From positions 1 through 64,000 of the forward strand of contig JAYKXP010000098.1 in the NCBI GenBank assembly GCA_037176845.1: a stretch of DNA of 64,000 nt. Reading direction: 5' to 3'. This DNA comes from Paramarasmius palmivorus. Lineage: Eukaryota; Basidiomycota; Agaricomycetes; Agaricales; Marasmiaceae. The notes below the pieces were generated by a model that searched no databases, was not told where the DNA came from, and saw only the letters and a list, made by a program, of their open reading frames with translations. Shown here piece by piece: positions 12,524 to 24,625 of the stretch. Both the position numbers and the translations under genes were made by a program. The stretch's first letter is position 1. Each line of letters begins with the position of its first letter.

Positions 12524-14173
12524 ATGGACACCCAACTCTTGAACTTGACCTCACTCATCACCTCTGCAGTCCAGAGCCTGATCTCGACTGGTCATCCCAT
12601 TCTCTCCCTCAACTCGGTCGAGACAACACCTTTCGATTCCTCTGGGCCGGAATCTTTGTCTCCGGAAGTCATCCAAGCAATCACGACCATCGAGGCCGCA
12701 TGTGCGCAGCTCGTCTACACCGTATCCAATCCCGGAAGTACGCTTTTGACCAAAGCGCTTGCTCACAATGAGTCCGCGTGCCTCGCTGTGGTCACCAACG
12801 CGAAAATTGCGGACCTGCTAGCGAATGAACCAGAAGGAATACCTGTCGGTGATTTGGCGGGACGGGCTGGTTTTGAGGATGCAGACAAGTTAGGCAGGAT
12901 CATGAGACTGTTGGCTACACGTCATGTTTTTCGCGAGGGTATGTCTATTTTTTGTATCTTGGGAACATCGAAGGCTGATACTACATCTGCGGTGGAAAGT
13001 CGCCCCGGGAGTGTTTGCGAACAACAGGTTGAGCAAGAAGCTTGTTTCTAGTGATCCGACATCTGATATTGTATCTCTTTTGTATGTCGGTTCTCTTCTC
13101 GTGTTCCCTTGTATTAACGGAAATTCAACAGGACAAATGAATCCCTCCTTGCATCAGCGTACCTCCATGAGTCTGTTACTCAAGAAGGGCAAGAGATCCC
13201 ATTCAAGCGTGCTACAGGACATGCGTTCTTCGATTACTACAAAACAGTAGGCAGCACTTTCTTCGACCACTATGAAGATATTAACCTGATAGCGAACCAG
13301 GACAAAGGGAAGAAACAAGGCGAACGATTTCCTCGGGCCATGATTGGTTGGGGGGACATTACTGGAAAGGGCTTCTTGCAGAAAGGTATCTGCCTGTTTA
13401 AATGGTATCCAACTTGATGAGCTGAAACCTTACAGTGTACCCATGGAGTTCCCTACCGCCCAATGTAAAGGTGTGCGATATTGGAGGCGGGAATGGACAT
13501 GTAACTATGGGCCTCATGCGTGCGCACCCGCACCTCAAGATCGTTTTGCAAGACCAGCCTCAAGTAATCGAACAGGCGAAGGTGTTCTGGCAACAACATC
13601 ATCCCGATGCGGTCCATACCGAAAGGATAGCTTATGTCCCTTTCGATTTCTTCAAGGATCCAGCAGCTCCAGGATGTGATGTATACTACGTAAGCAGTCG
13701 CCTCTCTGTGTAGCGTGTCTAACCTCGATTTGAACGTAGATTCGATCAATTCTGTGCGTGTTCTCTAATTTTGGAGCATATACCTCGGACTAACTAGAAC
13801 CAGGCGTGACTGGCCCGACGCAGAATCGCTGTTAATCCTCCAGAATGTTCGCAAGTCCATGTCACCGAGTAGTCGTTTGATTATCCACGATACCGTCTTG
13901 CGTCCATCCACAACTGGTTCAGCACCACCTCCATTGCTTCCTAACTGGGGGGCAGCAAAAGCGCGGACATATGAATTGGATATGACGATGATGAACTTGT
14001 TGGGAGCTAAGGCGAGGACTCTCGACGAATTCAAGGTTTTGTGGTAAGCGAAGCAGCGAGTATAAGTGAAAATAAAACTAATTCCCCTTGAATGTAGTGA
14101 TAAGGCGAACTTGCGATTTGAGCGAATATATGAAGCTGGGGAGACGGACTTGGTAGAGTTCGTGCCGATTTGA
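12524..14173 (+). CDS. O-methyltransferase A (COMT-like), catalytic His replaced
   Basis: SAM-dependent O-methyltransferase of the plant-COMT-like family (Methyltransf_2). Seven exons can be joined with one open frame: 12524-12938, 13000-13081, 13132-13385, 13436-13689, 13740-13753, 13804-14043 and 14098-14173, giving 444 residues. The fifth exon is only 14 bases. The SAM-binding motif DIGGGNG is at residues 265-271; a winged-helix-like N-terminal region precedes it. In this family the general base is the His of an LHDW motif. Here the motif reads LRDWPD, with Arg at residue 341, so activity is doubtful or altered. The start is the ATG whose product aligns with paralogue B. Substrate unknown; no core biosynthetic enzyme lies nearby. 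Confidence 0.86.
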
Positions 14174-14571
14174 AAGGACGTTTCTTTGTAGAATGTAAAA
14201 TTCTCGGTGATATCCGGTGTCCAAACGTTTCTTCCGCTTTGATGTCTCTATTCAACTCCAATAGATTCGTTGTTATCCAATGCAAATCTGACACTAGGAA
14301 GAGGGCTTTTACTCCATCCCGTCGCCACTGGCATCGGGATCCGACGCTTCGAGGATCGGTAGCACATGCCAAGCGCCGGAATGGAGGAGCGGCGAGGTGG
14401 GCCTTTCGCCAATGATTGAATCCCAAAACACCCCCAGGTAATTCAACGGTCGCTATCCAACTCGCAGGGAAGCTAAATCGAGCATTGTAGGCGAAGGCCA
14501 TTGGCTACGAGGTTAATACCGCCTTCCGCTAGGTTTAGGTTGCCACGAGGATCTCCATCAGTTACGGCAAA
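14174..14571. other. intergenic, no feature seen
   Basis: Downstream region of O-methyltransferase A; no gene recognised. Confidence 0.4.
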
Positions 14572-15082
14572 ATGCATTTTAAGCTCATCGTAGTCCACAG
14601 CACTGCACTAGTCGCTTGTGCCTCTCAATCTTTACCTTCAACTTCCACCATCCCCATTGCTATGCCTCCATTCGCGTTTATTGCCTCTGCCATTCTCTCC
14701 CTTTCGACTTGGCCATCGGACAACATCGAGGACTGCCAGTATTATGGGTATGTTCTTTCATAAACGTGCCCTTCGACTCTGCTAAATCGGACTGTAACAC
14801 AGGTGTAACGGTCAGCTGTCAGGAGTACATGTACCGGGTATCTTACTCGCATTCGTGTGGTGTATGTCTATCTCCTCTACCTCCGACGCTCACCCATTAA
14901 CGCCACTTCTCACAGTAGTGTTACTCGTCGCGGTTCTTCTTTCCTGGAGATATTTCTCCAAGACTATTCATGTTCCACCCATCAAACCTTTTATTTGGGA
15001 ACGGCCATCCGACCTGGAATCCGAGGCACTCCATGAGAAGAACTTGAAGCTCCCGGCATTCCATTCTCCGTCTGGTACGTAG
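14572..15082 (+). CDS. predicted small multi-helix membrane protein
   Basis: Two exons joined across an intron at about 14749-14802 (GT..AG) give one frame ending at 15082. Starting at the ATG at 14572 the product has about 150 residues; an in-frame ATG at 14662 is an alternative. Hydrophobic segments lie near the N terminus, around PPFAFIASAILSLS, around GILLAFVWCMSI and around LTPLLTVVLLVAVLLSW, followed by a polar tail of about 45 residues. I do not recognise a family. Support is only the clean splice, the frame and the hydrophobic pattern, so it could be spurious. It sits between the two open O-methyltransferases. Confidence 0.38.
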
Positions 15083-15519
15083 GTATTAACCTTCGTATCT
15101 TCTGAATGAAAAGCAACTCATCACTCGGTTTATGTAGGATCTGACTAGATCATTACTCCATTCCACACGCGTTTCGAACCCACTTGGAATGGGCGCCTAC
15201 TTACGGCCCCTGTTACTCATACGACTTCTTGTGTATCATACTCATAGCTCTGGTTCAGCATGTACATAGGCCCTCTCGAGATACTCACATAAAACTATTC
15301 TTGGACCACGGTTTCCCCTTCCTTCTACTTTTTCCTGGTTGCGTGAGAGATGGCTGTGGCTTCGTTTCGACAGCACTTTGAGATGAACTTTCATTAATCA
15401 TTAACCAAGTACGGTGGGTGATTACTACCATTACTACTATATCGGTGTATCTAGTTGCTCTGAGGCTATGAATACAACGATGGGAGTGGAATCGATACAA
15501 CCTGAACGAGATAGGGATC
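15083..15519. other. intergenic, no feature seen
   Basis: Tail-to-tail gap between the small membrane-protein candidate and O-methyltransferase B. Nothing recognised. Confidence 0.4.
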
Positions 15520-17320
15520 TTAGACAGCAATGAATTCTAGCAAGTCCATCTCCCCAGCTGGATACAATTTCCTGAATTGTAACCCTCGCTTTTCGCTACG
15601 CAATCATCCATCAGCATGCGCTTTTCACAAGGTTTGAAGAATTGGTCTTACCACAACGAGGTGTACTCTTCCAAAGTTCTCTCCTTAGCATTGAACATCT
15701 TCATCATTCTAATATCGGCTTCAAACGTCCTAGCAGCTGACACTCCCCAATTCGGTAACAGAGGCTCAGGAGCGGGTTCCTCTGCGAGCTGTTCAAGCCT
15801 TCCGGCGCTAGAGATGGCGATCTCATCTAGCAGGCGGTTAGTCGGTTGAGGAAATGCTACGAAATGCGACACGCACGGATAATCAATCTTGCCCCAGGCT
15901 TCATTGCCTTGCGAATGTTTTGCAGAATTGTCAGGCATTCGGCGTCTGGCCAGTCATGTCTGTATAGCGGGTCAACGGCCGAGGCTGAGGAAACTAGATA
16001 AAGACGCACAAGATACTTTTAACCTGATGGTATCATTAGCATTCGTCCCGATCAAAGATAAATGAAGACTCACATAGTAGACATCACATCCCTCCACCGC
16101 ATTATCTCTCAGGAAGTTGATCGGCACAAACCGAACCTTGCCTTCCTGAACAGCCTGAGGATATTGGGTGGACCAATACTATTAAGAAGGCGTCAATCAA
16201 TGAATGCTGTTGAATCCCCTGGTTTGAAAGTAGCCTCACCTCTTTGGCCTGCACGAGAACCTCGGGCTGATCCTGGAGCACAACCTTAAAGTTGGGGTTC
16301 TTTTTCGACAAATCCATCGTAACATGTCCATTCCCACCACCTATATCACATATCGTGCGTTCACCGGAGAGTTCTGTCCACGGGTACGCTTTGGTGAGGT
16401 AGCCCCTGCCGTATATATCGCCCAGGCCAACCATGGCGCGATTGAACCGCTGTACAAGTGATCAAGACGAGGTAAGCATTGATGAATGCGTGTTCTTACC
16501 TCTCCTTTCTCTTTGTTCTCGGGTAGGTTATACCAATCAAACAACTTGTAGCCGGTCGCTCGTTGAATTGGCGTTTCATCATGTACTCGTGGTGGGGTCG
16601 TATAGGTCTCATTCAAATATGCAGTCGCGAGCATACCCTCGTCCGTCCTAAAAGTATATGAGCGCATATCTATCACGACCCCCAAGGGACTTACTGCAGT
16701 CCAATGAAATCACAAAGTGGGTCCTTGGAAATCAACTTGGCGCTCAGGCGATTATTAGCGTAGACATTCGGTTTCACTATGATTGTTCATCAACTTAAGG
16801 TCTAGATCCTTTTATTTGACGTACCTTCACGAAAAACATGTCTAGCAGCCAACAAACGCATCACTCTTCCCAGCTTATCCGCGTCCTTGAACGACGATTC
16901 TGCTGCCAACTGATCAACGTGGACTCCCTCTGGTCTACCGACCAGGAGGTCGGGAATCTTCGCATCTGTGACTACGAGAAGACACGAGGGCTCAGCGTGA
17001 GCGTTGGCTTTCTGTAGACGCATCAGAAGGTATACAAAGTAGAGAGGAACGCGGAGACGTACATTCACGAGGTGCAGCTTTGGTATTGAAACTGTAGAGA
17101 CCAATTGTGCACATGCAGCCTCCACCAACCGGATCGCACGTACTAGTCTCTCTGGAACTTCTTCGACAGGGCCATCGAAAGGCCCTGGTTCGACCGAATC
17201 AAGAGATGGAACAGTTACTCCTACAGAAGCATGGGCGGCGATCACTTCTTGAACAGAGGAAGCTATGAGAGAAGTCAAGGAAGTGAGGTGACTGTTCTGG
17301 ACGGTAATGTTCGTGATCAT
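15520..17320 (-). CDS. O-methyltransferase B (COMT-like)
   Basis: SAM-dependent O-methyltransferase, paralogue of gene A and nearest open relative of the decayed copies. About ten exons join into one frame of roughly 445 residues; the first intron is at 17012-17062. The SAM motif DIGGGNGHVTM is near 16340, and a 14-base exon encodes VKSIL just before the catalytic motif. Here the motif reads LHDWPD with the expected general-base His. Compared with A it lacks about 16 residues between the RATGY segment and the ERF..AM segment. It ends with EFIAV and TAA at 15520-15522. This is the member most likely to be an active enzyme; acceptor substrate unknown. Confidence 0.86.
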
Positions 17321-17941
17321 GCTGGCGGTGAAGGTACAGTCAGCGAGTGAAGGTCATTATATACAGATAGATGTACGCCAGTTTATCGTCCCCAAGTGTT
17401 GAAAACTCTCGGGCAGGGTCTAGACTGGCTGCATGAGTGGGTCATCATCAGTGGCTAGGTCTCCGTCAAACAGGGTAAAAATAACATATATACCTTCCGC
17501 TGTTGTTGATTGCGGGGAGAGTTACGGGGTTCAAGTGGTGTAATGAACGCATTTGGTTGCATTTTCATATTGAATATGCCTATCGACCGGAGCGCCTTGC
17601 TGTAAAGGACACATCCGACGACGACGGCTTATCATCCCTTGAGTTTTAATAGTGCCAATTTGTTCCCGTGTTGCAGTTCTACTGAGATACACCAGTAATT
17701 CACTTTACAGCATTCTATACGATGGAATAAACTTACGCCGTATAATTAGTACTGCACCACATACACAGGACGCTATACGACTCACCACCGGAGCTCTAAC
17801 GACAAGCCAAGACTTCAACCAAAGTATTCAACAACATCACTTCCCGCATTTAAGGCCCCACTTCGAGCTTCCACTATCTGTTTTGTGAAAGAGCTAGCCA
17901 GAAACATAGGTCAGGAACACGGAGATCTGATGAAGATTCAT
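17321..17941. other. intergenic, likely promoter region
   Basis: Upstream of O-methyltransferase B and downstream of the glycosyltransferase-like gene. A TATA-like stretch reads towards gene B near 17353-17360. No gene seen. Confidence 0.35.
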
Positions 17942-19495
17942 TCACCTCTTCCTCGCACAACCCTTCTTACCGCTAACAAACACATCCGCCTTCATCCCTA
18001 CGAGCTTATCTAGGATACCCAATACCCCGGGATCTCGTAACATGTCTTCACTGAGCCCAATTGCCTCGTCCATCCGGCTTATCTCGGTCGTCAGATCTGT
18101 CAGATTCCACCCTTCTAGAGCTCCACCGGGACAGAAAGCGTCTTTCAAAATTTGAATGGCTTGATCATGTTCGGGAACGAGGCTCCTGAATGTGGTAGAT
18201 TTGCGTTGGTGAAGCTGGCCTGGGCCTCCTTCGAGTTCGAGAGCTTGGACTTGGCAGTCGTGTAGATCTCTTGAGGTGTACGGATAATCGCTGGCAAACC
18301 AGACTTTTCTCCGAGAGTTGGATTCATGTAGTAGACCATCGAGCAAGTCAACAAGTGCGTCTGCGCAACCGGGTAGATTCAGCGGTGGCACGGACTCCAT
18401 ACGCCAGTGGACCATGATATAGTCTTCTCCGGCGAGTTGCTCAGCAAGTTGGACGAGTAGAGGAGAGTATTTGATTGTCGGTCCTGGGGTTGAAGGTGGA
18501 AAGATTGGATAGCGAAGGTCGTGACTGAGGAAAAGGACGTCTGCTGCGTCGTGTCCACGGAGAAGGTTGATGAGAGCATCGCCAATGGGTTGGGCGGTGT
18601 CCTTTTTATCTTTTGGGTATATCAAGACAGGTGTTCTCGTTCGCAAACCCATCGTATCCACTTTCGAAGCCAGACATTTTGGGAGATCCGTTTGAACCGT
18701 GTTGTCCGACGCAAACATGAGGCCGTTATACTCTTCCCAAACCAACTCGCTCTCCAACTGCTTCCTTTGCAGCTTATTCTTCACATAGACCACCTGAACA
18801 TCTCTGCCCCTCAAATTCGCCTTGTCGATTTTCACACCCAACCCCTCCACCGAATCCAAATCATAATACGCCCCAAAATCCCACTTGTGACAGATGCCCA
18901 TCCGACTTTTTCCGACCTTTGGAAGAACCAAGGTGCGATTGAGAGCTTGCGCGAGTATGTAGAGCTGAGAAAGGTGGATACGAGCTTTGGATTCTTGTTC
19001 GGCGATTCTGGTGGGTATCAGGTATTTCATATTCGAGTTGAACGTTGGGGTCTTTGAAGACGATGGTTCTGGGATACGTGTGACGATAGGCGGCCATCCA
19101 GGGTCCACTTTTGTCGATTTTGACTTTGGTGGATCGAGACGGTCGAGAATGGAACGGTCAACGACGGGAATGCGCATTGGAATCAGTGGAACTTGGTGTT
19201 GAGGTGACGTCTCCTTCGCAGCTTTCAGGGCCTTTTGTATCGTCTGCAACTGGGATGGCTTGAGGATTGTAGGTATCGATGGCGGTGTCTGTTGGCGAGG
19301 CAAAGAAAGGAAAAAGAGAAGGGCGAGAACAATGATAATGCCAAGTAGAACGTTGTTGGTCCTTGTCGATGTCGTTCTTGGATTCGATGACTCTGGCGAA
19401 GGCGACCTGGAATGCTTCTGTCGTCTTACTGAGAGGACCGGAAGGTGTCGAGGACGAGCACGAAGCTCTCCGGATTGAAATGATGGTAAAGGCAT
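17942..19495 (-). CDS. type II membrane protein, O-fucosyltransferase-like
   Basis: Uninterrupted 517-residue frame. A basic N-terminal tail of about 45 residues is followed by one transmembrane helix (about residues 48-64, LLGIIIVLALLFFLSL), a proline-rich stem, and a lumenal domain: the layout of Golgi glycosyltransferases. The segment KARIHLSQLYILAQALNRT followed by LVLPKVGKSRMG resembles the donor-site start of fungal O-fucosyltransferase-like proteins, and DYIMVHWRME resembles the family's HxR element. Inferred role: transfer of a sugar, perhaps fucose, to protein in the secretory pathway. The sugar and acceptor cannot be told from sequence. Unlike its neighbours it has no intron. Confidence 0.6.
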   Translation of the reverse strand: MPLPSFQSGELRARPRHLPVLSVRRQKHSRSPSPESSNPRTTSTRTNNVLLGIIIVLALLFFLSLPRQQTPPSIPTILKPSQLQTIQKALKAAKETSPQHQVPLIPMRIPVVDRSILDRLDPPKSKSTKVDPGWPPIVTRIPEPSSSKTPTFNSNMKYLIPTRIAEQESKARIHLSQLYILAQALNRTLVLPKVGKSRMGICHKWDFGAYYDLDSVEGLGVKIDKANLRGRDVQVVYVKNKLQRKQLESELVWEEYNGLMFASDNTVQTDLPKCLASKVDTMGLRTRTPVLIYPKDKKDTAQPIGDALINLLRGHDAADVLFLSHDLRYPIFPPSTPGPTIKYSPLLVQLAEQLAGEDYIMVHWRMESVPPLNLPGCADALVDLLDGLLHESNSRRKVWFASDYPYTSRDLHDCQVQALELEGGPGQLHQRKSTTFRSLVPEHDQAIQILKDAFCPGGALEGWNLTDLTTEISRMDEAIGLSEDMLRDPGVLGILDKLVGMKADVFVSGKKGCARKR

Positions 19496-19794
19496 AATCG
19501 GCGTCCAGTAATAAGCCGCTCAGGCGACGTTCAGACAATTTTTTCTCTCTAACCCTATAATGCTACACATCATGCTAGTAGTACTAAAAACATCGCAGGA
19601 TACTCGCTCTATCTTCAAGGTCAGGTTTGAGGTACCATGTGTTATACATTTCAAAAAGGAATGGGAGTTCGGCAAATCTTCACTCATTGTCAACGACATG
19701 TACAGGGTCACTTTATCCGGGGAGACGTGTATATATATAAAACCGTATCAGCATTTTCTTCTCGAACATATTCCCCGATTACCCCAGACCAGCC
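19496..19794. other. divergent promoter region
   Basis: About 300 bases between the minus-strand glycosyltransferase-like gene and the plus-strand reductase. It contains the reductase TATA box listed separately. Confidence 0.5.
19730..19743 (+). promoter_or_regulatory. TATA box of the reductase gene
   Basis: A TATATATATAAAA stretch lies about 55 bases before the ATG at 19795, the usual place for a fungal TATA box with a short leader. Confidence 0.5.
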
Positions 19795-20925
19795 ATGAGC
19801 AGCGAGAACGCCAACTCCCCAAACACCTCAGCCCCACATCTTGTCACTGGCGGCAGCGGCTTCATCGCTTTACACCTCGTAAAGCAACTTCTCGAATCAG
19901 GATACACCGTTCACGCGACAGTGCGCAGCCTCAAGAACGAGAAAAAGGTAGCGCCCCTCAAAACTCTCCAGGATGCGCACCCAGGTCGTCTACACCTCTT
20001 TGAAGCAGATCTGCTCAAACCCGGTTCCTTCGGTCCTGCGATGAAAGGTTGCGAAGTAGTCCATCACGTCGCATCTCCGTTCCTGATGGCCGAGAAAATC
20101 AAGGACGGCCAGCGTCAGTGTATTGAGCCCGCACTCGAAGGAACAAGGAACGTGTTGCAGAGTGTGAACGAGACCGAGAGTGTGAGAAGGGTTGTTATGA
20201 CTTCCACAGGTACGCCTCTGTATCCCACGCGTTGAGAACAAGTCCATCGCTGACTAGCAGAGCAAGTTGGTGCTATTTTCAGCGATTACATCGACGTATA
20301 CGAGATGGAGAACAAGACCTTGCACGAGCGTTATTGGAATACCAAAGGCTCAGCAACCGATAATCCATACCACTACTCCAAAGTCCTCGCTGAACAAGAA
20401 GCATGGCGTATCGCCTCTGCTCAATCTCACTGGACACTTGTCACCATCCTCCCAGGACTCGTTCTCGGTCCATCCCTTTCTCCCGACTCTGAATCTGGTT
20501 CGCTCTACCTCATCGACGAACTACTCCGTGGCGAACTCTTCTTCGGCGTTCCCGACTTGAGTTTCACTACCGTCGACGTGCGTGACGTCGCAACAGCACA
20601 CATCCGCGCTGCCGAAGTGCCTGGTGCGAATGGAAGATATATCGTCTGCGAGAAGGAGATGACGAGCTTTTTGGACGTCGCCAAGGTGTTTAAGCGCGTG
20701 CATAAGCGCCCGTATGTGATACCTGGGCATCAGATTCCGACTATGGTAGTACGCGTTTTGGGACCCCTCTTTGGGCTATCGCAGCAGTGGATATCGAGGA
20801 ATGTTGGCGTGAGGTTCCAGGTTGACAACAGAAGGACGTCGGAGGAGCTGGGGTTGAAGTATAGATCTCTTCAGGAGACTTTAGAGGAACATTACAAGAG
20901 TTGGTGCGAGATGCGGAGTCGATGA
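19795..20925 (+). CDS. NAD(P)-dependent extended SDR, dihydroflavonol/cinnamoyl-CoA reductase-like
   Basis: Extended short-chain dehydrogenase of about 360 residues from two exons; the intron starts at 20210 and ends at 20256 or 20260. The Rossmann fingerprint VTGGSGFIALHLVKQLL lies at residues 17-33, VRSL follows the second strand, and the catalytic YxxxK is YHYSK. The PGLVLGPSL segment and the DVRDVATAHIRA segment are typical of dihydroflavonol-4-reductase/cinnamoyl-CoA reductase-like and fungal ketoreductase (Gre2-like) proteins. It reduces a carbonyl or aldehyde with NADPH; the substrate is unknown. The frame is open from the ATG to a TGA after EMRSR. A TATA box lies just upstream. Confidence 0.85.
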
Positions 20926-22306
20926 GTTGGTTTCGTCCTTCGAGGATCATAGTGTCAAGTCTATGATTAATTGGAGTTTAGTAGTCCTGATATAGTCTAG
21001 CCATGGGAAAGGCAAATAGCGAGATAGCGAACCTTAGCCCGTCTTCAATTTGAATCACAATGAGTGAACACATAGAACACCAGATTTATTTCAAAGCTGG
21101 CTCTGGAGAACAGAGATAAGCCTGTTCACGGCCTGGATTGCTAGCTCGCTGTCCTGAGTCCTCAAACCAGGTGTCGCATCAAGGATATACACGAAACCTT
21201 GGAATCTGAGTTGGGTTTCAGCTTTAGATATCCCATAGACTTGAAACAATCAGAATGAATACAGCATACCTTAGCTCGATGATCCTATCCTTTCTTGAGT
21301 ACAATGCTTGAAATGAGGACCCTGCAAGCTTCCCCCGACTACGTCGCGATATGGAATCAACATCCCTTGTGCCGAATAAGTGGCCCCAATGTCTTAGTCA
21401 GCGATTCTCACGCCAAAGAAGTCCCCGAATGTTTTTTCAGCCTTCCAACTTCGCTTTTCATTGACACTCCTGAAAGTTTGATCTCGTGCCCTGTCGAGCA
21501 CGCAAGATACTCCTCTTGGTCAATTCAACCCAACCTCGCTCCCTCGCAAATCAAAACACCTCAACGTCGCTTGGAGGCATGTTCCATCTTCGATCAAAAA
21601 GAATGAGACTATGCCTGACGGAGACTTGCCTCCGCGGGACGCAAATGTTTTGAGCCACACATTACGCGTAAAGCCCGTGTGTGGAGGGAGTTACTCTGGC
21701 AAAAGTCCAGGCTCATTCCAGGCTAGTACTTATTCAGATGTATTTGGAGAGCTTCGTTTGGAGAGCTTCGAAGAGGTTGGATTAGTTGCCCCGCACTCTC
21801 GCTTACTTAGGAAGACGTAAGCGGTGGAGGCCGAGAGGTTTGGTTGCTAAACATGTCCAAAATGTCTTTCCCTGCCATGCAACTCAGTCTCGGAATCAGT
21901 CTATAAAGAAGTCGAACCGCTATAGACCGCCGGGATGGATAGGGCTGATCCAAGACAACAATAACGGCCAACGAAAACGTTCACCAAGAGCTGCGCACTA
22001 GTATCGTGCTGGGTACTCATCATTCAACCTTCATGCATCATGTCTTTCTCAAACGACTGCCATGACGGCTAAGCAACCATTTATCGGATTTCGTCGACTT
22101 TCATAGTTCCGCTTCCGCCGAAATTCCATTATTCCAAAACGGCTCCGGCGGTAAGCGCCTTGGAAACTCCTATTGAATCACGTCTCGTGGATAAACGTTT
22201 TTTCGCGTCCAAAGTCTAATTTCGAATTGCGGTCGCTAAAACAGATCTTGATGGGATATACTTAAAGGTGACAGGTTGCTCCAGCAACGAGTTTTGTCCG
22301 ACACTG
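20926..22306. other. intergenic, no supported gene
   Basis: Open frames at 21295-21606 and 21611-21820 show no family, no intron logic and no motif; I do not call them. Confidence 0.4.
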
Positions 22307-24291
22307 ATGTCGCCCCCTCTTACCATCCACAACTCTCTCGGTGCGACGTTGGTGGGATTTGCAGTAGCATGTGCGCTGCTCGGTATACAGATACACCAAG
22401 CGTTCGCTTATTTTATGCGGTACCATGAAGACAAGTTTGTTTACAAGGCGATCGTGAGTGTTGACTTTATTGCAACTTGAAACGTCTTCCTGATCGCTGC
22501 CCTTCAATTTAGGTGTCCGTCATCCTGTAAGGCCATTCCTTCCACGTCCAAATATGGCTATCTCTCATTTTAATCCCAAGGATTCTCGAACTAATCGACC
22601 AGGCATTCATTGGACATTTCGTGTACTACTACACAATAAGCAACTTTGCCAATCCTTTAGCACTCGTTACCTCTTCAGTGACCTGGTAAATATCCTAAAC
22701 AACGATGGTTTTACTAGCTGACTTCCGTATCCACAGGTCTATTATTGTATGTCGTCGGAAGCCATGATACTCGGACTCGATACAATCTGATGCACCTCTC
22801 GAGTAGCTGCAGCAAACAGTCGGGGTACGTACTCGACGTTCCTTGCGGGAATTCATGCCCATGATCTACTTTTAGGCCTTCGTCGGATCAATCGTGAACA
22901 TTGTATGTGTTCTCCGAACATTCGGGCCATTGCGCAATCTCACCCGCTTTCCCGCACAGCTGTTACGCTCTTCGAGTATGGCGCTGTGCGTTCTTCTCCT
23001 ATATTGGATTGACCCATTCTCAATATACCTCGCAGTCAGCGGAAGAAATTTGATCATTACTGGGATTCTCGTACGTATGACTTTTTGCTTGAGCGACTTG
23101 TAGTACTGACGGTATCGTTACCAGATTATTTTAACCTTTGTCCATCTCGGTACGTTAACAGCGCCTTCAGCTGACTTCGGGCGCTAAACAAATTAAACTA
23201 TTAATTTTTTTTGCACTACAGCCTTCTCGCTAGGTATGTCGACAATCAGAAACAACCAGCGCAGTCCTATCAATCTGACCTCTTTCACTCTTCAACAGTG
23301 TTCACCATCAAGGCGTGAGTAGTCGTCGACGCCAAGTGATATATCAGCCACTCAAGTTCTTTGTAGATTTGCTTTGCCAAGTTTGGCTGAGGTATCCAAA
23401 ATTACTGTAAGTCCTCTCTTGTTTAGGCCCAAATTCGCTCGTTGACACTCAAATCAAGCACTATGGAACGGCGAGTCTTGCAGCAGGCGCCTGCGCAGAC
23501 ATTGCTACCGCTTTCGCTCTCTGTTACTTCTCAACCGACTACGCACAGGGTCGCGGTAGGTTCTTAGGTGTCCGTGTTGTAAATGCGACTGATCTTTCCG
23601 CAGTGCAGATACCTTGGTCAATAACCTAGTTCGATATGCTATTAGTACCGGTGCAATAACTAGGTATGTGATCGTGACTGATACTGTGATACGAGTATTT
23701 ATTCCTCCTTTAGCGTGGTTAGCATCGCCTGCCTTATTCTCGTGCGTCTTTCAAGTCCAATCGTACGGTTGTTCACTGATTTCTGGCTCGCTCTAGTTTA
23801 ACTTGATGCCAGACAACTTCGTATTCATTTCTGTGTACTTTGTTCTCAGTAAATGTACGTCTCTTCAGCTACCTTATTCGAACGAGTCTTAACAACCCGT
23901 CCTAGGCTACGCCGTGTCCTTCATGGCAACGTCAGTATCTCACTATCGTTTCCCTAACTCTGGCTGATGTTTTCGTAGCCTCAACACAAGAAGACTAGTC
24001 AACGGTCGTGGGACCGATCATTCTCGTCAATCTGACCGTCCAGAACAACTTCCCTCCAGTCGTCCGACAAGGAACTTTTACATCAGTGCCTCTGATCCGA
24101 GGAGCCAACATAGACGAGGAGATTCCGAAGCTCAGATATGGACAGGATCTGAAACGAAGGTTTGTTTTTGTATGCTTCGATAGGGTGATCAGGCTGAATA
24201 TCCTTTGTAGGAATCAGCGAATCAATCAAGGCATGAACGCTTCTCGCTTGAGGTAATCAATCCACCTCCCTTGTACAGGTATGGCATGTAA
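22307..24291 (+). CDS. DUF6534-type seven-helix membrane protein
   Basis: Member of a large basidiomycete-specific family of seven-helix membrane proteins of unknown function. About 14 short exons, several under 20 bases, join in frame. The start MSPPLTIHNSLGATLVGF is a family-type opening. It is followed by GHFVYYYTISNF, TVGAFVGSIVN, SGRNLIITGILIILTF, ADIATAFALCYF, NNLVRYAISTGAITS and MPDNFVFISVYFVLSKCYAV. Then come MATLNTRR and a polar cytoplasmic tail. The last exon border is uncertain: reading on gives a stop at 24183, while splicing a good 54-base intron (24157-24210) gives a stop at 24291. Possible receptor or sensor, but no function is established for the family. Confidence 0.8.
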
Positions 24292-24625
24292 TGTCTCTCC
24301 TGAGCGTTTGTTGATCGATACTTTTAGTTCTCAATCACTTTCTCAGATGTCGTTCAACTCGCATGGCTCGGGGCCACGAGCAATATGAAAACTCACTAAG
24401 TTTGGCTTGTATCAATACATATCCTTTGTTGTAATAGAAATTTGTGATTTGTTCTACTGTTTTCAAATGTTATCCGTTCGAAGATTTCATCACGACGTGG
24501 TCACGATAAGCCGTTTATTTAATCAAACAGAATTTATTATGCACAACTATACTGCATACGTAGTATGTAGCACCGCGGCTGGCGAGCAGAAGGCTTCTCC
24601 ACCCCCATGTGTAATCCGTAAATGA

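Noticed and set aside
18521..19057. Plus-strand 178-residue open frame
   Set aside because: It is antisense to the well-supported glycosyltransferase-like gene and has no features of its own.
12524..20925. Secondary-metabolite gene cluster (two methyltransferases plus a reductase)
   Set aside because: No core enzyme (polyketide synthase, NRPS, terpene synthase), P450 or regulator is visible between or near them.
21295..22001. Series of plus-strand frames between the reductase and the DUF6534 gene
   Set aside because: No family, no consistent splice sites to join them.
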